Shown here: positions 9,353 to 19,478 of the stretch, piece after piece
How the letters are laid out: every line of letters begins with the position of its first letter
Numbering within the stretch: the stretch's first letter is position 1
Assembly: GCF_014192745.1 (NCBI RefSeq)
Contig: NZ_JACHYJ010000002.1
Span: 620,001-684,000 of the forward strand
DNA from: Luteimonas sp. RC10
GTDB taxonomy: Bacteria > Pseudomonadota > Gammaproteobacteria > Xanthomonadales > Xanthomonadaceae
DNA length: 64,000 nt
Direction: 5' to 3'
The notes under the pieces: generated by a model
Database searches by the model: none
The model's input: the letters and a program-made list of their open reading frames with translations, nothing else
What the model was told of the DNA's origin: nothing
Made by a program: the position numbers and the translations under genes

Positions 9353-10605
9353 TACCAGTCCCACATCCCGCCGTCTTCCAGGCGCGCGACCGGCAGTTGC
9401 TTGGGCGTGTAGGGGTACTTCGCGGCCAGTGCCTCGTCGATGTCGACGCCGTGCCCGGGCGTGTCGCCGACGTGCAGCCGGCCGGCACGGAATGCGTAAT
9501 CGTGTGGGAACACTGCCAGGATCTCCTCGCCGTGGAACATGTATTCCTGGATGCCGAAGTTCGGCACCCAGGTATCGAAATGCAGCGCCGCGCCCATCGT
9601 GACCGGCGACAGATCGGTCGCGCCGTGGAAGCCGGTGCGCACCTGGTGCAGGCCGGCGAAATCGGCGAGCCGGCGGATGTGGGTGATGCCGCCGCCGTGG
9701 ACGATGGTGGTACGGATGTAATCGATCAGTTGCCGCTCGATCAGGTGCTTGCAGTCCCAGATCGAGTTGAACACCTCGCCCACCGCCAGCGGGGTGACCG
9801 AGTGCTGGCGGATCAGTTCGAACGCCGCCTGGTGCTCGGCCGGGGTCGCGTCCTCGAGCCAGAACAGCCGGTAGGGCTCGAGATCGCGGGCCAGGCGCGC
9901 GGCCTCGATCGGCGTGAGCCGGTGATGCACGTCATGCAGCAGCTCGACGGCGTTGCCGTGGTCGGCGCGCAACTGCTCGAACAGCCTCGGCGCCGTCTCC
10001 AGGTAGCGCGGCGTGTTCCAGACGGTCTCGGCGGGCAGTTCGCTTTCGGCCGGCTCGTAGGGCTTGCCGGGGGTCGAGATGCCGTAGGCCTTCTTGACGC
10101 CCGGCACGCCGCACTGGGCGCGCACGGCGAGGAAACCGCGTTCGAGATACATGCCCACTTCGTCGCTGGCCTCGGCGATGTCGCGACCGTTGGCGTGCGC
10201 GTAGACCAGCGCACCCTCGCGCGAGCGGCCACCAAGCAGCTGGTACAGCGGCATGCCGGCCATCTTGCCCAGGATGTCCCACAGCGCGACGTCGACCGCG
10301 GCAATCGCGGTCATCGTGACCGGCCCGCGCCGCCAATACGCGCCGCGGTACAGGAACTGCCACAGGTCCTCGATGCGGCCGGCATCGCGACCGATCAGGT
10401 TCGGCACCACGTGGTCCTGCAGATACGCCGCGACTGCGAGTTCGCGGCCGTTGAGCGTGGCATCGCCCAGGCCATAGATGCCCGAGCGGGTGACGATCTT
10501 GAGCGTGACGAAGTTGCGGCCGGGACAGGTGACAATGACGCGCGCCTCGACGATCTCGCGATCGTGGCGGCTGCTGTGACGGTTGGGTTCGGTGTGGACG
10601 GACAT
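9352..10605 (-). CDS. manD: D-mannonate dehydratase, enolase superfamily
   Basis: 417-residue ManD that dehydrates D-mannonate to 2-keto-3-deoxy-D-gluconate. Seen: N-terminal capping domain ([19 protein letters not shown]), the Arg/Tyr loop [20 protein letters not shown], Mg ligands in [11 protein letters not shown] (Asp), [14 protein letters not shown] (Glu) and [10 protein letters not shown] (Glu), and a C-terminal [12 protein letters not shown]is. The His two residues after the Asp ligand and the Tyr of the KAYG loop are features of catalytically efficient ManD enzymes rather than the RspA-like low-activity members. The ATG at 10605 is the first one that begins family-like sequence; a longer open frame runs upstream through REP-like DNA. 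This enolase-type enzyme stands in for UxuA. Confidence 0.9.
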   Translation of the reverse strand: MSVHTEPNRHSSRHDREIVEARVIVTCPGRNFVTLKIVTRSGIYGLGDATLNGRELAVAAYLQDHVVPNLIGRDAGRIEDLWQFLYRGAYWRRGPVTMTAIAAVDVALWDILGKMAGMPLYQLLGGRSREGALVYAHANGRDIAEASDEVGMYLERGFLAVRAQCGVPGVKKAYGISTPGKPYEPAESELPAETVWNTPRYLETAPRLFEQLRADHGNAVELLHDVHHRLTPIEAARLARDLEPYRLFWLEDATPAEHQAAFELIRQHSVTPLAVGEVFNSIWDCKHLIERQLIDYIRTTIVHGGGITHIRRLADFAGLHQVRTGFHGATDLSPVTMGAALHFDTWVPNFGIQEYMFHGEEILAVFPHDYAFRAGRLHVGDTPGHGVDIDEALAAKYPYTPKQLPVARLEDGGMWDW

Positions 10606-10668
10606 GTGGGCGACTCTGGATACGATGGTGAATGTGTCTGGGGTTGTGTCGTTCTGCCGCGGACGAGA

Positions 10669-10760
10669 GAAGGTGCCCCGGCGGGGCGGATGAGGCGTCT
10701 CCCGCGCCTGCGACGGCCCCCCCCATCCGCCTTCGGCACCTTCCCCCGCAAGCGGAGGAG
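10669..10760. repeat. REP-like mosaic palindrome between manD and the esterase gene
   Basis: Long imperfect inverted repeat: GAAGGTGCC at 10669-10677 pairs with GGCACCTTC at 10735-10743, and inside it GCGGATG at 10686-10692 pairs with CATCCGC at 10724-10730. It is followed directly by CCCCCGCAAGCGG, the motif shared with the other palindromes at 12751 and 13085. Lies in the 163-base gap of the operon, so it could affect mRNA processing or differential expression. No transposase is nearby. Confidence 0.7.
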
Positions 10761-10768
10761 GTTGTGGG

Positions 10769-12763
10769 TCAACGGATCTCGATCTCGAACGGCCCCGGCG
10801 GCTGGCCGGCGCGGTCGAACAGGTTGACCAGCGGGTTGTCGGCCCAGGCGTAGCGCACGCGCACCGGCACGACGACGTCAGGCGCCTGCAGACGCACGCG
10901 GTCGCCATCGAGGACGGCCTGCGCCCAACGACAACTGCCGGCATCCGCGCCGCACAGTTCGAAGCCGACCGGTCCCGGCGCGCCGTAGGCGACCAGGCCG
11001 CCGTCGACGGCGTCGAACGTCACCACGACGGTGTCGGCCTCGCGCCGCGCGCTGCGCGGCACCGGGCCGCTCGGCGCCAGCGCATCGCCATAGACGGCGT
11101 GGCGTGCCGCGCGCGCGAGCCGGCGGCCGATCTCCTGCTTGTTGGCCGGATGGATATCGTCGGCCTCACCCAGGTCGATGGTCACCCCGAGCGCTGCGTG
11201 CGGCTCGCCGGCGACCCGGCGTTGCGCCTCGCGCAGCGTCGCCCAGTCGCTCTCGCCGGGCGCCTGCGTCGGCGCGCCGTAGTTGGGCAACTGCACCACC
11301 AGCCAAGGCAGCTGCGGGTCACCGAAGCGCGTGCGCCAATCGTCGCGCAGGCCGCGCAGTTGATCCGCGTAGGCGCCAGCCTCGCCTGTGTTGGCTTCGC
11401 CCTGGTACCAGACCACACCGCGCAACCCAGCGGTGCCCAGTGGCGCGATCATCCCGTTGTACAGCGTCGACAGACCGGCCGCGGATTGCCATGGCGCACG
11501 CGGCGGCGCGCCGGTCTGCGGCGGCACGATGCGGTAGCGCCAGCCGGCGTCGAGCGGCACGATCGCGCCGTCGGCCAGTTGCAGCCGATGCGCGGACTCA
11601 GGTCCCGCCAGCCCGCCCTCGCGGTAGGTGTCGAGCACATTGACCACGATGGTGTTGTCGCCCGCGCGCAGCAGGCCAGGCGGCAGCGGGTACGCGCGCG
11701 GGGTGCCGGCGCCGTAGCTGCTGCCCACCGCGGTGCCGTTGACCCAGGTCAGATCCATCTCGTCGGCGGGGCCGAGCAGCAGTGTCGCGTCCTGCGCCGC
11801 CTGCGCGGCGGTCAGGCGCACCGAGGTCCGGTACCAGACCATGCCGTCGAACGTCGCGAGCTCAGGCACGCCCCAGCGCTCCCACGCGCCGAGATCGCGC
11901 GGCGCCGCACGCCAGTCGCCGGACACGGTGTCGGTCCAAGGGCGGTCGTCGGCCGGCACACCCGGCGCCTGCGACCACCAGGCGGCCCAGCGCTCGCCCC
12001 AGCGCGCGGCCGCCTGCATCGGGTCGGTGTGGTAGAGCGCGAGCACGTCGAGGTCTTCGTCGGGGTGGCCGCCCGCGCGCAGCGCGTCGCCGCTGGTCCA
12101 GGCCTGGACGCGCGAACCGCCCCACGCGGCCTCGATCAACCCCATCGGCACGTCCACGGTCTTGCGCAGTTCGCGGGCGAAGTAATAGCAGGCGGCCGAA
12201 AAGTCGCGCACGCTCTCCGGCGTGACCGGCTGCCAGGTCACCGGCTCGGTGAAGCGCGCCAGCGGGACCGGGCTGCTCACTTGCGGCACGGTCAGCAAGC
12301 GGATGTCGGGCGCATCGGCGCCGGCGATCTCGGCGCGCGCATCGAGCGAGCGCCAGACCTGCAACTCCATATTCGATTGACCCGCGCACAGCCAGACATC
12401 GCCGACCAGCAGGTCGCGGACGGTCCGGGTGGTCTCGCCTGCCCGGACGGTCAAGGTGTGCGGACCGCCGGCCGGCAACGCCGGCAGTTCGGCTAGCCAA
12501 TGGCCGTCGGCATCGGCGCGCGCCTGCGCACGGCGGTCGGCAAGCGTGAGATGGACCACGCTGCCGGCCGGCGCCTCGCCCTGCAGGCGCACGGGACGAT
12601 CGCGCTGGAGGACGGCGTGGTCCTGGATCAACGGATGCAGCAACGCCGCCTCGCGCGTGTCGGCGTGGACGAGCGGTGCGAGGGCGAGCAGGACAAGCAG
12701 GCACGCAATGCGTGCAAGGCCCCCGCCCCCACCCGGCGCCTGCGGCGCCGACCTCCCCCGCAC
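10769..12763 (-). CDS. sialate O-acetylesterase-like SGNH esterase, probable acetyl-xylan esterase
   Basis: Secreted esterase of about 664 residues. Seen: hydrophobic signal sequence [23 protein letters not shown] block [14 protein letters not shown] (nucleophile Ser), an inserted beta-sandwich with WYRTSVRL and [11 protein letters not shown], oxyanion-type [14 protein letters not shown], and the catalytic Asp/His in [16 protein letters not shown]. Lying between alpha-glucuronidase and xylosidase genes, it probably removes acetyl groups from xylan rather than from sialic acid. The start is unsettled: no ATG precedes the signal sequence closely. I use the GTG at 12763, inside a REP palindrome. 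An ATG at 13123 overlaps the aguA stop (ATGA) and reads in frame through the 33-bp repeats to give 784 residues. Confidence 0.82.
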   Translation of the reverse strand: MRGRSAPQAPGGGGGLARIACLLVLLALAPLVHADTREAALLHPLIQDHAVLQRDRPVRLQGEAPAGSVVHLTLADRRAQARADADGHWLAELPALPAGGPHTLTVRAGETTRTVRDLLVGDVWLCAGQSNMELQVWRSLDARAEIAGADAPDIRLLTVPQVSSPVPLARFTEPVTWQPVTPESVRDFSAACYYFARELRKTVDVPMGLIEAAWGGSRVQAWTSGDALRAGGHPDEDLDVLALYHTDPMQAAARWGERWAAWWSQAPGVPADDRPWTDTVSGDWRAAPRDLGAWERWGVPELATFDGMVWYRTSVRLTAAQAAQDATLLLGPADEMDLTWVNGTAVGSSYGAGTPRAYPLPPGLLRAGDNTIVVNVLDTYREGGLAGPESAHRLQLADGAIVPLDAGWRYRIVPPQTGAPPRAPWQSAAGLSTLYNGMIAPLGTAGLRGVVWYQGEANTGEAGAYADQLRGLRDDWRTRFGDPQLPWLVVQLPNYGAPTQAPGESDWATLREAQRRVAGEPHAALGVTIDLGEADDIHPANKQEIGRRLARAARHAVYGDALAPSGPVPRSARREADTVVVTFDAVDGGLVAYGAPGPVGFELCGADAGSCRWAQAVLDGDRVRLQAPDVVVPVRVRYAWADNPLVNLFDRAGQPPGPFEIEIR

Positions 12764-12774
12764 GCGGGGGAGGT
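12723..12774. repeat. REP-like palindrome at the 5' end of the esterase gene
   Basis: Contains a perfect 10-bp stem, ACCTCCCCCG at 12751-12760 against CGGGGGAGGT at 12765-12774 with loop CACG, preceded by a second small hairpin GGCGCC-TGC-GGCGCC (12735-12749) and the motif CCCCCACCCGG. It overlaps the only plausible non-ATG start (GTG at 12763) of the esterase. The same CCCCCGC/GCGGGGG core occurs at 10741 and at 13085-13112. Confidence 0.75.
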
Positions 12775-12806
12775 GCGCGAAGTACGGCGTCGACGGGCCA
12801 GTGGGA

Positions 12807-13100
12807 TGCTCGATTGCGCGCCCGCTGTCCTGCGCAGGGTGCTCGATTGCCCTTCGCCAATCGTGGGCGAAGTGCCCGCTTGCTTGCCCCTGTTCTTGGA
12901 CGGGGCGTTTGATCGCCCGCATCCGGCCCTGCGCGAAATGCTCGACTGCCCGCATCCGGCTCTGTGCGAAATGCTCGATTGCCCGCATCAGGTCCGCGGA
13001 GTGCTCGATTGCCCGCTTCCAGATCTGTGCGGGGTGCTCGGTTGTGTGCACCCTGCCCTGTGCAGAGTGCTCGATTGCCGTCCCCTGCTTGCGGGGGAGG
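12807..13100. repeat. 33-bp tandem repeat array, nine units
   Basis: Nine imperfect units, each beginning with a version of TGCTCGATTGCCCGC and ending near CTGTGCGAAA or a variant; eight are 33 bases and the sixth is 30. Because 33 is a multiple of three, all frames continue: on the minus strand each unit reads like RAIEHFAQGRM, on the plus strand like MLDCPHPALCE. The last unit runs into the CCCCTGCTTGCGGGGGAGGG palindrome. It fills most of the aguA-esterase gap. Units vary by up to half their bases, so this is an old or diverging array. It is not CRISPR: repeats abut with no spacers. Confidence 0.9.
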
Positions 13101-13119
13101 GTTGGGTGGGGGCGGCCGT

Positions 13120-15342
13120 TCATCGGGTATCTCCCGGTGCGTGCGGAAATTCAAGCGACTGGTAGTACGCCAGCGGATGCGCCGGCGCTGCGGTGCCTGC
13201 GGGAAGCGGGCGACCGGAGATCGATTGGAAGTACGCAATGCTGGCGTCGCGCCACCATTGCGCCTCCTGTTCCTGGATCGCGAGAAACGCAGCGACCTGC
13301 GCATGCCGTTCGGCATCGACACGGCCCGCGAGTCCATCCCAGGTGCTGCGCATGGCGCGCACCGTGGCGACGCCGCGGTCGTAGCGCTGTACCAACTCGT
13401 CCCACAACGGGCGTCCCGATGCCATCGGACGATCCCAGGGCAGATGGTGGAACCACAGCAGCAGCGTTTCGGGCACGCGCTCGGGATCGTCGAACACATC
13501 CGCCACCGGCGACGCATATTGCGAGACCGCATCGCTGCCGCTGCGGCTGCGGTCGAAGCCGATGCCCTTACGCGTGGCGCGGTGGTAGTAGACCGAGGTC
13601 CAGTCCGCACGCGGGCCGCCCTCAACCCAGGGGCTGGGGCCGTAATGGTGGCCGCGGCCCATCAGATGGTGCAGCCCGAGCGCACCGGTGTAATCGACCA
13701 CCGCCTCGCGCGAGCCCATCATCATGCCGACGATCGGTTCGACCACGCCCGCGTCGTTACCGAACGTCATGCGGGTCCATTCCTCGGCGATCTCGCGCGA
13801 GGCCTGCATCGGGTCCCATGCCAAGCGCCCGAAGGCGTACCAGTTGGCCTGATCGAAATGCGAGCCGCTCCAGTTGCGATCGCTGCCGATGTTGGCCACG
13901 CCAGCGATGCCGGTCAGCGCGCTTCTGCCGGGCACGTCGCGGTACAGCGTGCCGTCGATCACACGCGCGACCGTCGAGCCCGCGCCCTGGACCTGTGTAT
14001 CGGCGCGTAGCACCTCCTCGTACAGCGGCCCGAGATACGCCAGATGCGTGGAGAAACCGAGGTACTCCTTAGTGATCTGGAACTCCATCATCAACGGCGT
14101 CTTCGGCATCGCGCCGAACAGCGGATGGAACGGCTCGCGCGGCTGGAAATCGATCGCGCCGTTCTTGACCTGCACGATCACGTTGTCGCGGAACGCGCCA
14201 TCGTGCGGCACGAACTCGGTGTAGGCCTGCTTGTGGCGGTCGTCGGGTTCGTCGTGGGAATAGACGAATGCCCGCCACATCACGATGCCGCCGTGCGGCG
14301 CCAGCGCATCGGCCAGCAGGTTGGCGCCGTCGGCATGCGAGCGGCCGTAGTCCTGCGGGCCGGGCTGGCCCTCGGAGTTGGCCTTGACCAGGAAGCCGCC
14401 GAAGTCCGGGATCGCCGCGTAGATCTCGTCGGCCTTGGCCCGCCACCAGTGCTGCACTGCCGGGTCCAGCGGGTCGGCCGTCTCAAGCCCGCCGATCTCG
14501 ATCGGGGCGCTGAAGCGCGCGGACAGGTACACGCGAATGCCCCACGGCCGGAAGATGTCCGCCAGCGCGGCGACCTTCTCCAGGTACATCGGCGTCAGCA
14601 CGTCGGCGCTGGCGTTGACGTTGTTGAGCACGGTGCCGTTGATGCCGATCGAGGCGTTGGCGCGGGCGTAGTCGGTATAGCGCGGGTCGCGCCAACCCGG
14701 CAGCCGGTGCCAGTCCCAGATCGACTGGCCGGCGTAGCCGCGCTCGACGTGGCGGTCGAGGTCGTCCCAGTGGTTGAGCACTCGGCGCTCGATCCGCGGC
14801 GCCTGACGCAGGTCGAGGTCGGCGATCGGCTGATCGGTCTGCATCAGGCGCAGGAACGCGAACGCGCCGTAGAGGGCGCCAACGTCGGTATTGGCCGCGA
14901 CCACTGTCGCTGGATGCCCGTCCACGGACATCGAACGGATCAAGTAGCCCGCCTGGCCGAGGTCGCCCAGGTCCAGCGCCAGCCGCGCGATCGCCGGCAG
15001 CGACTGCGGCGTGCCGACCAGCAAGGCGCCTGCGCGGTCGATGTGGCCGGCCACGTGCGGCGCCTGCCCCTGCAGCCCCTGCAAGCCGCGCAGCAGTTCG
15101 TCGCGCGTTGCGCGCTGGGTCGGCGTCGCCTCGGCGATCGCCAGTTGCGAGACCCGCGGCGCGTCGGGCCCGCGCTCGGCCCCCGCCTGGGCGTAGCGCA
15201 GCCACAGGGCATACCCGTCCTCGGCCTGCGCCGGCGCCAGACCGACGAACGTGGCCAGCGCCAGCACGACGGCCGGCCCCACCAGCCGGATCCAGTCGCG
15301 AAACCGGATAGTTAGCGGTAACATCCCCGACATTCCCATCAT
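13120..15342 (-). CDS. aguA: alpha-glucuronidase, glycoside hydrolase family 67
   Basis: 740-residue GH67 enzyme that removes 4-O-methyl-D-glucuronate from the non-reducing ends of glucuronoxylo-oligosaccharides. An N-terminal signal peptide (LVGPAVVLALATFVGLAPAQA) predicts periplasmic location. Seen: helper domain, then the barrel with catalytic Glu in LVKANSEGQPGPQDYGR and the paired acid residues in FRDNVIVQVKNGAIDF and MMEFQITKEYLGF, and a C-terminal helical domain. AAGGGGAG directly precedes ATGATG at 15342/15339; because spacing to the first ATG is nil, 15339 or 15333 may be the true start. An operator-like sequence lies within codons 7-11. First gene of the glucuronoxylan run. Confidence 0.93.
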   Translation of the reverse strand: MMGMSGMLPLTIRFRDWIRLVGPAVVLALATFVGLAPAQAEDGYALWLRYAQAGAERGPDAPRVSQLAIAEATPTQRATRDELLRGLQGLQGQAPHVAGHIDRAGALLVGTPQSLPAIARLALDLGDLGQAGYLIRSMSVDGHPATVVAANTDVGALYGAFAFLRLMQTDQPIADLDLRQAPRIERRVLNHWDDLDRHVERGYAGQSIWDWHRLPGWRDPRYTDYARANASIGINGTVLNNVNASADVLTPMYLEKVAALADIFRPWGIRVYLSARFSAPIEIGGLETADPLDPAVQHWWRAKADEIYAAIPDFGGFLVKANSEGQPGPQDYGRSHADGANLLADALAPHGGIVMWRAFVYSHDEPDDRHKQAYTEFVPHDGAFRDNVIVQVKNGAIDFQPREPFHPLFGAMPKTPLMMEFQITKEYLGFSTHLAYLGPLYEEVLRADTQVQGAGSTVARVIDGTLYRDVPGRSALTGIAGVANIGSDRNWSGSHFDQANWYAFGRLAWDPMQASREIAEEWTRMTFGNDAGVVEPIVGMMMGSREAVVDYTGALGLHHLMGRGHHYGPSPWVEGGPRADWTSVYYHRATRKGIGFDRSRSGSDAVSQYASPVADVFDDPERVPETLLLWFHHLPWDRPMASGRPLWDELVQRYDRGVATVRAMRSTWDGLAGRVDAERHAQVAAFLAIQEQEAQWWRDASIAYFQSISGRPLPAGTAAPAHPLAYYQSLEFPHAPGDTR
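15311..15322 (-). promoter_or_regulatory. LacI-type xyl-box-like operator inside the aguA start region
   Basis: GTTAGCGGTAAC on the plus strand (minus: TGTTACCGCTAACT with flanks), an imperfect palindrome matching the box upstream of xylB in 11 of 13 bases and resembling the known Xanthomonas xyl-box TGGTAGCGCTAACA. It sits 18-30 bases after the first aguA ATG and about 100 bases from the start of the divergent regulator gene, so binding could block aguA and perhaps autoregulate the regulator. Confidence 0.6.
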
Positions 15343-15423
15343 CTCCCCTTGGACGGCTTCACTCCAGTTCCCTTAGCCTTGCGGACGGGGCCTGCACACC
15401 GCCGTCCGGCCGAAGGAACGCTT

Positions 15424-16485
15424 TTGGACAAGCCGAAGAAATCGGTCCGCCGCAAGACCCGCGGCGTCACCATCGATGAAGTCGCCGCACTGGCCGGCGT
15501 GTCGCCGATGACGATCTCGCGGGTCATCAACGGCCAGGGCAAGGTGCGCGACACCACCCGCGAGCGGGTCATGCGCGCAGTGCGCGAACTCAACTACACC
15601 CCCAATCTGGCGGCCAGCTCGCTCGCCGCCGCGCAGCACACGCGCATCGCGCTGATCTACACCAATCCCAGCGGCGCCTACCTGCGCGAACTGCTGGTCG
15701 GGCTGCTGCGCGTCGCCTCGCGCACGCCGATCCAGTTGGTGGTCGATTACTGGGACGAGCTCGACGCCGAGGCCGAGCGCAAGGCCGCGCGCGCCTTGGG
15801 CAAGCGCGTCGATGCGGTGATCCTGCCGCCGCCGCTGTGCGAATCGCGCGCAGCGGTGACCGAGTTCGTGCGCGCCGGCATCCCGGTCGTCGCGATCGCC
15901 TCGGGCCGCTTCAGCGACGACATCTCCTGCGTGCGCATCGACGACTTCCGCGCGGGCAAGGAACTGGCCGAGCACATGATCGAACGCGGCCACACCCGGA
16001 TCGGCTTCATCAAGGGCCGTGCCGACCTCAGCGCAAGCACCCGCCGCTTCCAGGGCTTCCAGGCCGCGCTCGAAGAAGCCGGCATTGCCTTCGATCCGGC
16101 GCTGGTGCAACAGGGCGACTACACCTACCGCTCGGGACTGAAGGCGGCCGAAAAGCTGCTCGGCCATCGCAAGCCGCCGAGCGCGATCTTCGCCAGCAAC
16201 GACGACATGGCCGCCGCGGCGATCTCGGTCGCGCATCGCCGCGGGCTGGACGTGCCGCGCGACCTGTCGGTCGTCGGGTTCGACGACACCTCGGCCGCGA
16301 CCACGGTGTGGCCCGAGCTGACGACCATCCACCAGCCGATCGCCTCGATGGCCGATGCTGCGATCGACGTGCTGTTGCGCGGGATCCGCCGCAACGACGC
16401 CAGCACCCGCGTGCTCACTGACCGCGTCGTACCGCATCGGCTGGTCGCACGCGACTCGGTCGCCGCCCCGCCGAAGAAGAAGTAA
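15424..16485 (+). CDS. LacI-family transcriptional regulator of the xylan/xylose locus
   Basis: 353-residue repressor. Seen: N-terminal helix-turn-helix with hinge (VTIDEVAALAGVSPMTISRVIN, then LNYTPNLAAS) and a periplasmic-binding-like sensor domain ending in SVVGFDDTSAATTVWPELTT. I chose a TTG start at 15424: AAGGA lies six bases upstream and no ATG precedes the helix-turn-helix. Position, divergent from aguA by 81 bases and convergent with xylA, together with two matching operators, makes it the likely regulator of both flanking units (XylR-like). The effector is probably xylose or a xylo-/glucurono-oligosaccharide; this is inference. Confidence 0.87.
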   Translation: MDKPKKSVRRKTRGVTIDEVAALAGVSPMTISRVINGQGKVRDTTRERVMRAVRELNYTPNLAASSLAAAQHTRIALIYTNPSGAYLRELLVGLLRVASRTPIQLVVDYWDELDAEAERKAARALGKRVDAVILPPPLCESRAAVTEFVRAGIPVVAIASGRFSDDISCVRIDDFRAGKELAEHMIERGHTRIGFIKGRADLSASTRRFQGFQAALEEAGIAFDPALVQQGDYTYRSGLKAAEKLLGHRKPPSAIFASNDDMAAAAISVAHRRGLDVPRDLSVVGFDDTSAATTVWPELTTIHQPIASMADAAIDVLLRGIRRNDASTRVLTDRVVPHRLVARDSVAAPPKKK

Positions 16486-16565
16486 CGCGCCCCGCCCGCG
16501 CGCGGCGCGCCCGGTGGGCGCGCCGGCCAGGACGCTCGCAATGGCGGAGCGACGACGCATCGGGC

Positions 16566-17900
16566 TCAGCGCAGCAGGTACTGGTTGAACAGGTTTTCGT
16601 AGGCCTCCTGGCGGCCACTGCGCTGCTGCGGCTCGCCGGCCTTGGCCGCGATCGCATGCAGGTCGGTCAGCGACAGCCGGCCCTGCTCGAATGCCTGCCC
16701 GTCGCCGCCGTCGAAGCTCGCGTAGCGGTCGCGGCGCCATTGTTCCCACGTGGACTCGTGCAGCAGCGCATGCGCGACTTCCAGCCCGCGCGCGAACGCA
16801 TCCATGCCGCCGATGTGCGCGATGAACAGGTCGTCCATGTCCGTCGATTCGCGGCGCGGCTTGGCGTCGAAGTTCAGGCCGCCCTCGAGGCCGCCCTGGC
16901 GCAGCACCACCAGCATCGCGCCGACGGTGTCGTACAGGTCGGTGGGGAACTGGTCGGTGTCCCAGCCGTTCTGCGCATTGCCGCGGTTCGCGTCGATGCT
17001 GCCGAGCAGGCCGTGGTCGGACGCGACCTGCAGGTCGTGCTCGAAGGTGTGCCCGGACAGCGTGGCGTGGTTGGCTTCTATGTTGAGCTTGAAATCCTTG
17101 TCCAGACCGTGCGCTTTGAGAAAGCCCGCGCAGGTCGCGCTGTCGAAGTCGTACTGGTGCTTCATCGGCTCCATCGGCTTGGGCTCGATCAGGAAATTGC
17201 CCTTGAGCCCGATGCTGCGGCCGTAGTCGCGCGCCATCGTCAGGAACCGCGCGAAGTGCGCCAGCTCGCGCTGCATGTCGGTGTTGTGCAGGCTGGCGTA
17301 GCCTTCGCGGCCGCCCCAGAACACGTAGTGCTCGCCGCCCAGTTCCACGGTCGCCTCCAGCGCCGCCTTGACCTGCACCGCGGCGCGCGCGACCACCGCG
17401 AAGTCGGGGTTGGTCGACGCACCGTTCATGTAGCGCGGATGCGAGAACAGGTTCGCCGTGCCCCACAGCAGCTGCATGCCGGTCGCGGCCTGGCGTTCCT
17501 TGGCCAGCGCGACCATGTGCTTGAGATTCTTCTCGTACTGGCCGATGTCGTCGGCGTCGGGCGCCAGGTCGACGTCGTGGAAGCACCAGTACGGCACGCC
17601 GAGCTTGGTGAAGAACTCGAACGCCGCATCGAGCTTGGCCTCGGCCGCCGCCAGCGGCGCACCGCCGTCCCACGGGAAGCGCCGCGTGCCCGGACCGAAG
17701 GGATCGGCGCCGGCGTTGCAGAACGTATGCCAGTAGCACACCGCAAAGCGCAGGTGCTCGGCCATCGTCTTGCCACCGATCTTCTTGCCGGCGTCATAGA
17801 CCTTGAAGGCCAGCGGGTTGTCGGAGGTCTTGCCCTCGAAGGGGATCTGGCCGATGCCGGGGAAGTATTCCCGGCTGCCGATGAAGGGGGTCGTGGTCAT
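16566..17900 (-). CDS. xylA: xylose isomerase
   Basis: 444-residue class II xylose isomerase converting D-xylose to D-xylulose in the cytoplasm. Seen: N-terminal [14 protein letters not shown], active-site region [14 protein letters not shown] text ([14 protein letters not shown]), [10 protein letters not shown], metal/substrate ligands [19 protein letters not shown] and [19 protein letters not shown]. Length and the extended N-terminus fit class II. Start is the ATG at 17900, 50 bases after the xylB stop, so the two genes form an operon in the order xylB-xylA under the operator at 19480. Confidence 0.96.
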   Translation of the reverse strand: MTTTPFIGSREYFPGIGQIPFEGKTSDNPLAFKVYDAGKKIGGKTMAEHLRFAVCYWHTFCNAGADPFGPGTRRFPWDGGAPLAAAEAKLDAAFEFFTKLGVPYWCFHDVDLAPDADDIGQYEKNLKHMVALAKERQAATGMQLLWGTANLFSHPRYMNGASTNPDFAVVARAAVQVKAALEATVELGGEHYVFWGGREGYASLHNTDMQRELAHFARFLTMARDYGRSIGLKGNFLIEPKPMEPMKHQYDFDSATCAGFLKAHGLDKDFKLNIEANHATLSGHTFEHDLQVASDHGLLGSIDANRGNAQNGWDTDQFPTDLYDTVGAMLVVLRQGGLEGGLNFDAKPRRESTDMDDLFIAHIGGMDAFARGLEVAHALLHESTWEQWRRDRYASFDGGDGQAFEQGRLSLTDLHAIAAKAGEPQQRSGRQEAYENLFNQYLLR

Positions 17901-17950
17901 ATGCAGTCCCGTATTGAAGTGGAGTGGACGGATCGGCAGGCGGCGCGCGC

Positions 17951-19456
17951 CTACGCGGCCGGCGGCGCGGCGTACAGCGGCCGTACCGCGTCGAGGTGGT
18001 CGGTGAAGCGCCGGTAGGCGGCGCGGTAGGCCGGGGCGCGGCTCGGCTCGGGCGTGCAGGCGCGCGCAGGATCGGTCGCGACATGCGCGGCCGCGAGCGC
18101 AGCCATCGATGTCGCATCGCCCTGTGCACGACCGAGCGCCCACAGCGCCTGCAGCGCCGCACCGAACGCCGCGCCCTCGCCCTGCACCGGCACGTCCACC
18201 GGCAGCGCGAACACGTCGGCGACCAGTTGCCGCCAGGCCGCGCTGTTGGCACCGCCGCCGGTCAGCACGATGCGATCGAACGCCATGCCGGCCGACACGA
18301 ACGCATCGAAGCCGTACTTCAGGCTGTAGGTCGCGCCTTCCATCGCCGCGCGGTACAGATGCGCGGGGTCCATGTTGTGCGCGGTCAGGCCCGTCAGTAC
18401 GCCGCGCCCCAGCGGCAGGTCGGGCGTGCGCTCGCCGTTGAGGAACGGCAGCAAGGTCAGCCCGCCAGCGCCCGGCGCCGTCGCGTCGATATGCGCATCG
18501 CCTTCGCGGGTCGCAAAGCCGAACATCCGTGCGACCTGTTCGGTCGCCACCGTGCAGTTCATCGTGCAGATCAGCGGCAGCCAGCCGCCGGTCGAGTCGC
18601 AGAACGCGGCCCACGCACCGGAGTCCGAGACCACCGGCGTGTCGCTGTAGGCGAACAAGGTGCCCGAGGTGCCCAGGCTCATCGCCAATCGACCGGGCGC
18701 CACGCAGCCGGTGCCGATCGCCGCCATCATGTTGTCGCCGCCGCCGGCCGATACGCGCATCTGTGGCGACAGGCCCAGTTCGGCCGCGATCTCGGGCCGG
18801 ATCGGAAACAGCGCATCGGCCTCGACCAGCGGGGGCAGGCAGGCCGACAGGTCGCGCTCGGGATCGGTTGCCTGCAGCAGCGCTGGTGACCAAGTCCGCG
18901 TGCGGACGTCGAGCCAGCCGGTGCCCGACGCATCGCCGTGCTCCATCCAGCGCGCGCCGGTCAGCCAGAGATTGACGTAGTCGTGCGGCAGCGCGATCGC
19001 CGCCAGCTTTGCGTAGACCTCCGGCCGATGGGCCTTCGTCCACGGCAACTTGGACGCAGTGTAGCCCGCCAGGATCGGGTTGCCGGCCTGCGCGATGCAG
19101 GCCGCCACGCCGCCGACGGCCTCCATGATCGGCGCGCATTGCGCGCTGGTGCTGGTGTCGCACCACAGCTTGGCCGGCGCCAGCACCTGCCCCTCTGCAT
19201 CGAGCGGCACGAAGCCATGCTGCTGGCCCGAGACGCCGAGTGCGGCGATACGCGCGCGGATCGCCGGGTCGACTGCGGAAAAGCAGGCGCGGATCGCGTC
19301 GAGCCAGTCGGCGGGATGCTGCTCGCGGCTGCCGTCATCGCCGGCGATCAGATCCAACGCCCGGCCCTGGGTCGCCAGCACCTGCCGCGCTGCCGGGTCG
19401 TAGACCACGAGCTTGATGCTCTGCGTGCCGAGATCGAGGCCGGCGACGAGGCTCAT
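17951..19456 (-). CDS. xylB: xylulokinase
   Basis: 501-residue FGGY-family sugar kinase that phosphorylates D-xylulose. Seen: N-terminal phosphate loop [15 protein letters not shown], the substrate motif [14 protein letters not shown], the catalytic region [10 protein letters not shown] followed by [11 protein letters not shown], and the C-terminal FGGY-type ATP site [18 protein letters not shown] at 19456 is preceded by AGGGG at a good distance; a GTG two codons earlier has no spacing. First gene of the xylB-xylA operon. Confidence 0.95.
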   Translation of the reverse strand: MSLVAGLDLGTQSIKLVVYDPAARQVLATQGRALDLIAGDDGSREQHPADWLDAIRACFSAVDPAIRARIAALGVSGQQHGFVPLDAEGQVLAPAKLWCDTSTSAQCAPIMEAVGGVAACIAQAGNPILAGYTASKLPWTKAHRPEVYAKLAAIALPHDYVNLWLTGARWMEHGDASGTGWLDVRTRTWSPALLQATDPERDLSACLPPLVEADALFPIRPEIAAELGLSPQMRVSAGGGDNMMAAIGTGCVAPGRLAMSLGTSGTLFAYSDTPVVSDSGAWAAFCDSTGGWLPLICTMNCTVATEQVARMFGFATREGDAHIDATAPGAGGLTLLPFLNGERTPDLPLGRGVLTGLTAHNMDPAHLYRAAMEGATYSLKYGFDAFVSAGMAFDRIVLTGGGANSAAWRQLVADVFALPVDVPVQGEGAAFGAALQALWALGRAQGDATSMAALAAAHVATDPARACTPEPSRAPAYRAAYRRFTDHLDAVRPLYAAPPAA

Positions 19457-19478
19457 GCGCACACCCCTGACACGAAAA

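Noticed and set aside
12807..13100. CRISPR array
   Set aside because: Units are contiguous and divergent, with no unique spacers and no cas genes.
10769..13123. A single 784-residue esterase starting at ATG 13123
   Set aside because: The first 120 residues are repeat-encoded low-complexity text ahead of a normal signal sequence; kept as an alternative start and as a finding, not as the main call.
12500..13165. Plus-strand protein with MLDCPHPALCE repeats
   Set aside because: Open only because 33-bp units preserve every frame; no start signal and antisense to the esterase.
16566..19166. 866-residue xylA with a long N-terminal extension
   Set aside because: The extra part is antisense-like text over xylB; the family starts at ATG 17900.
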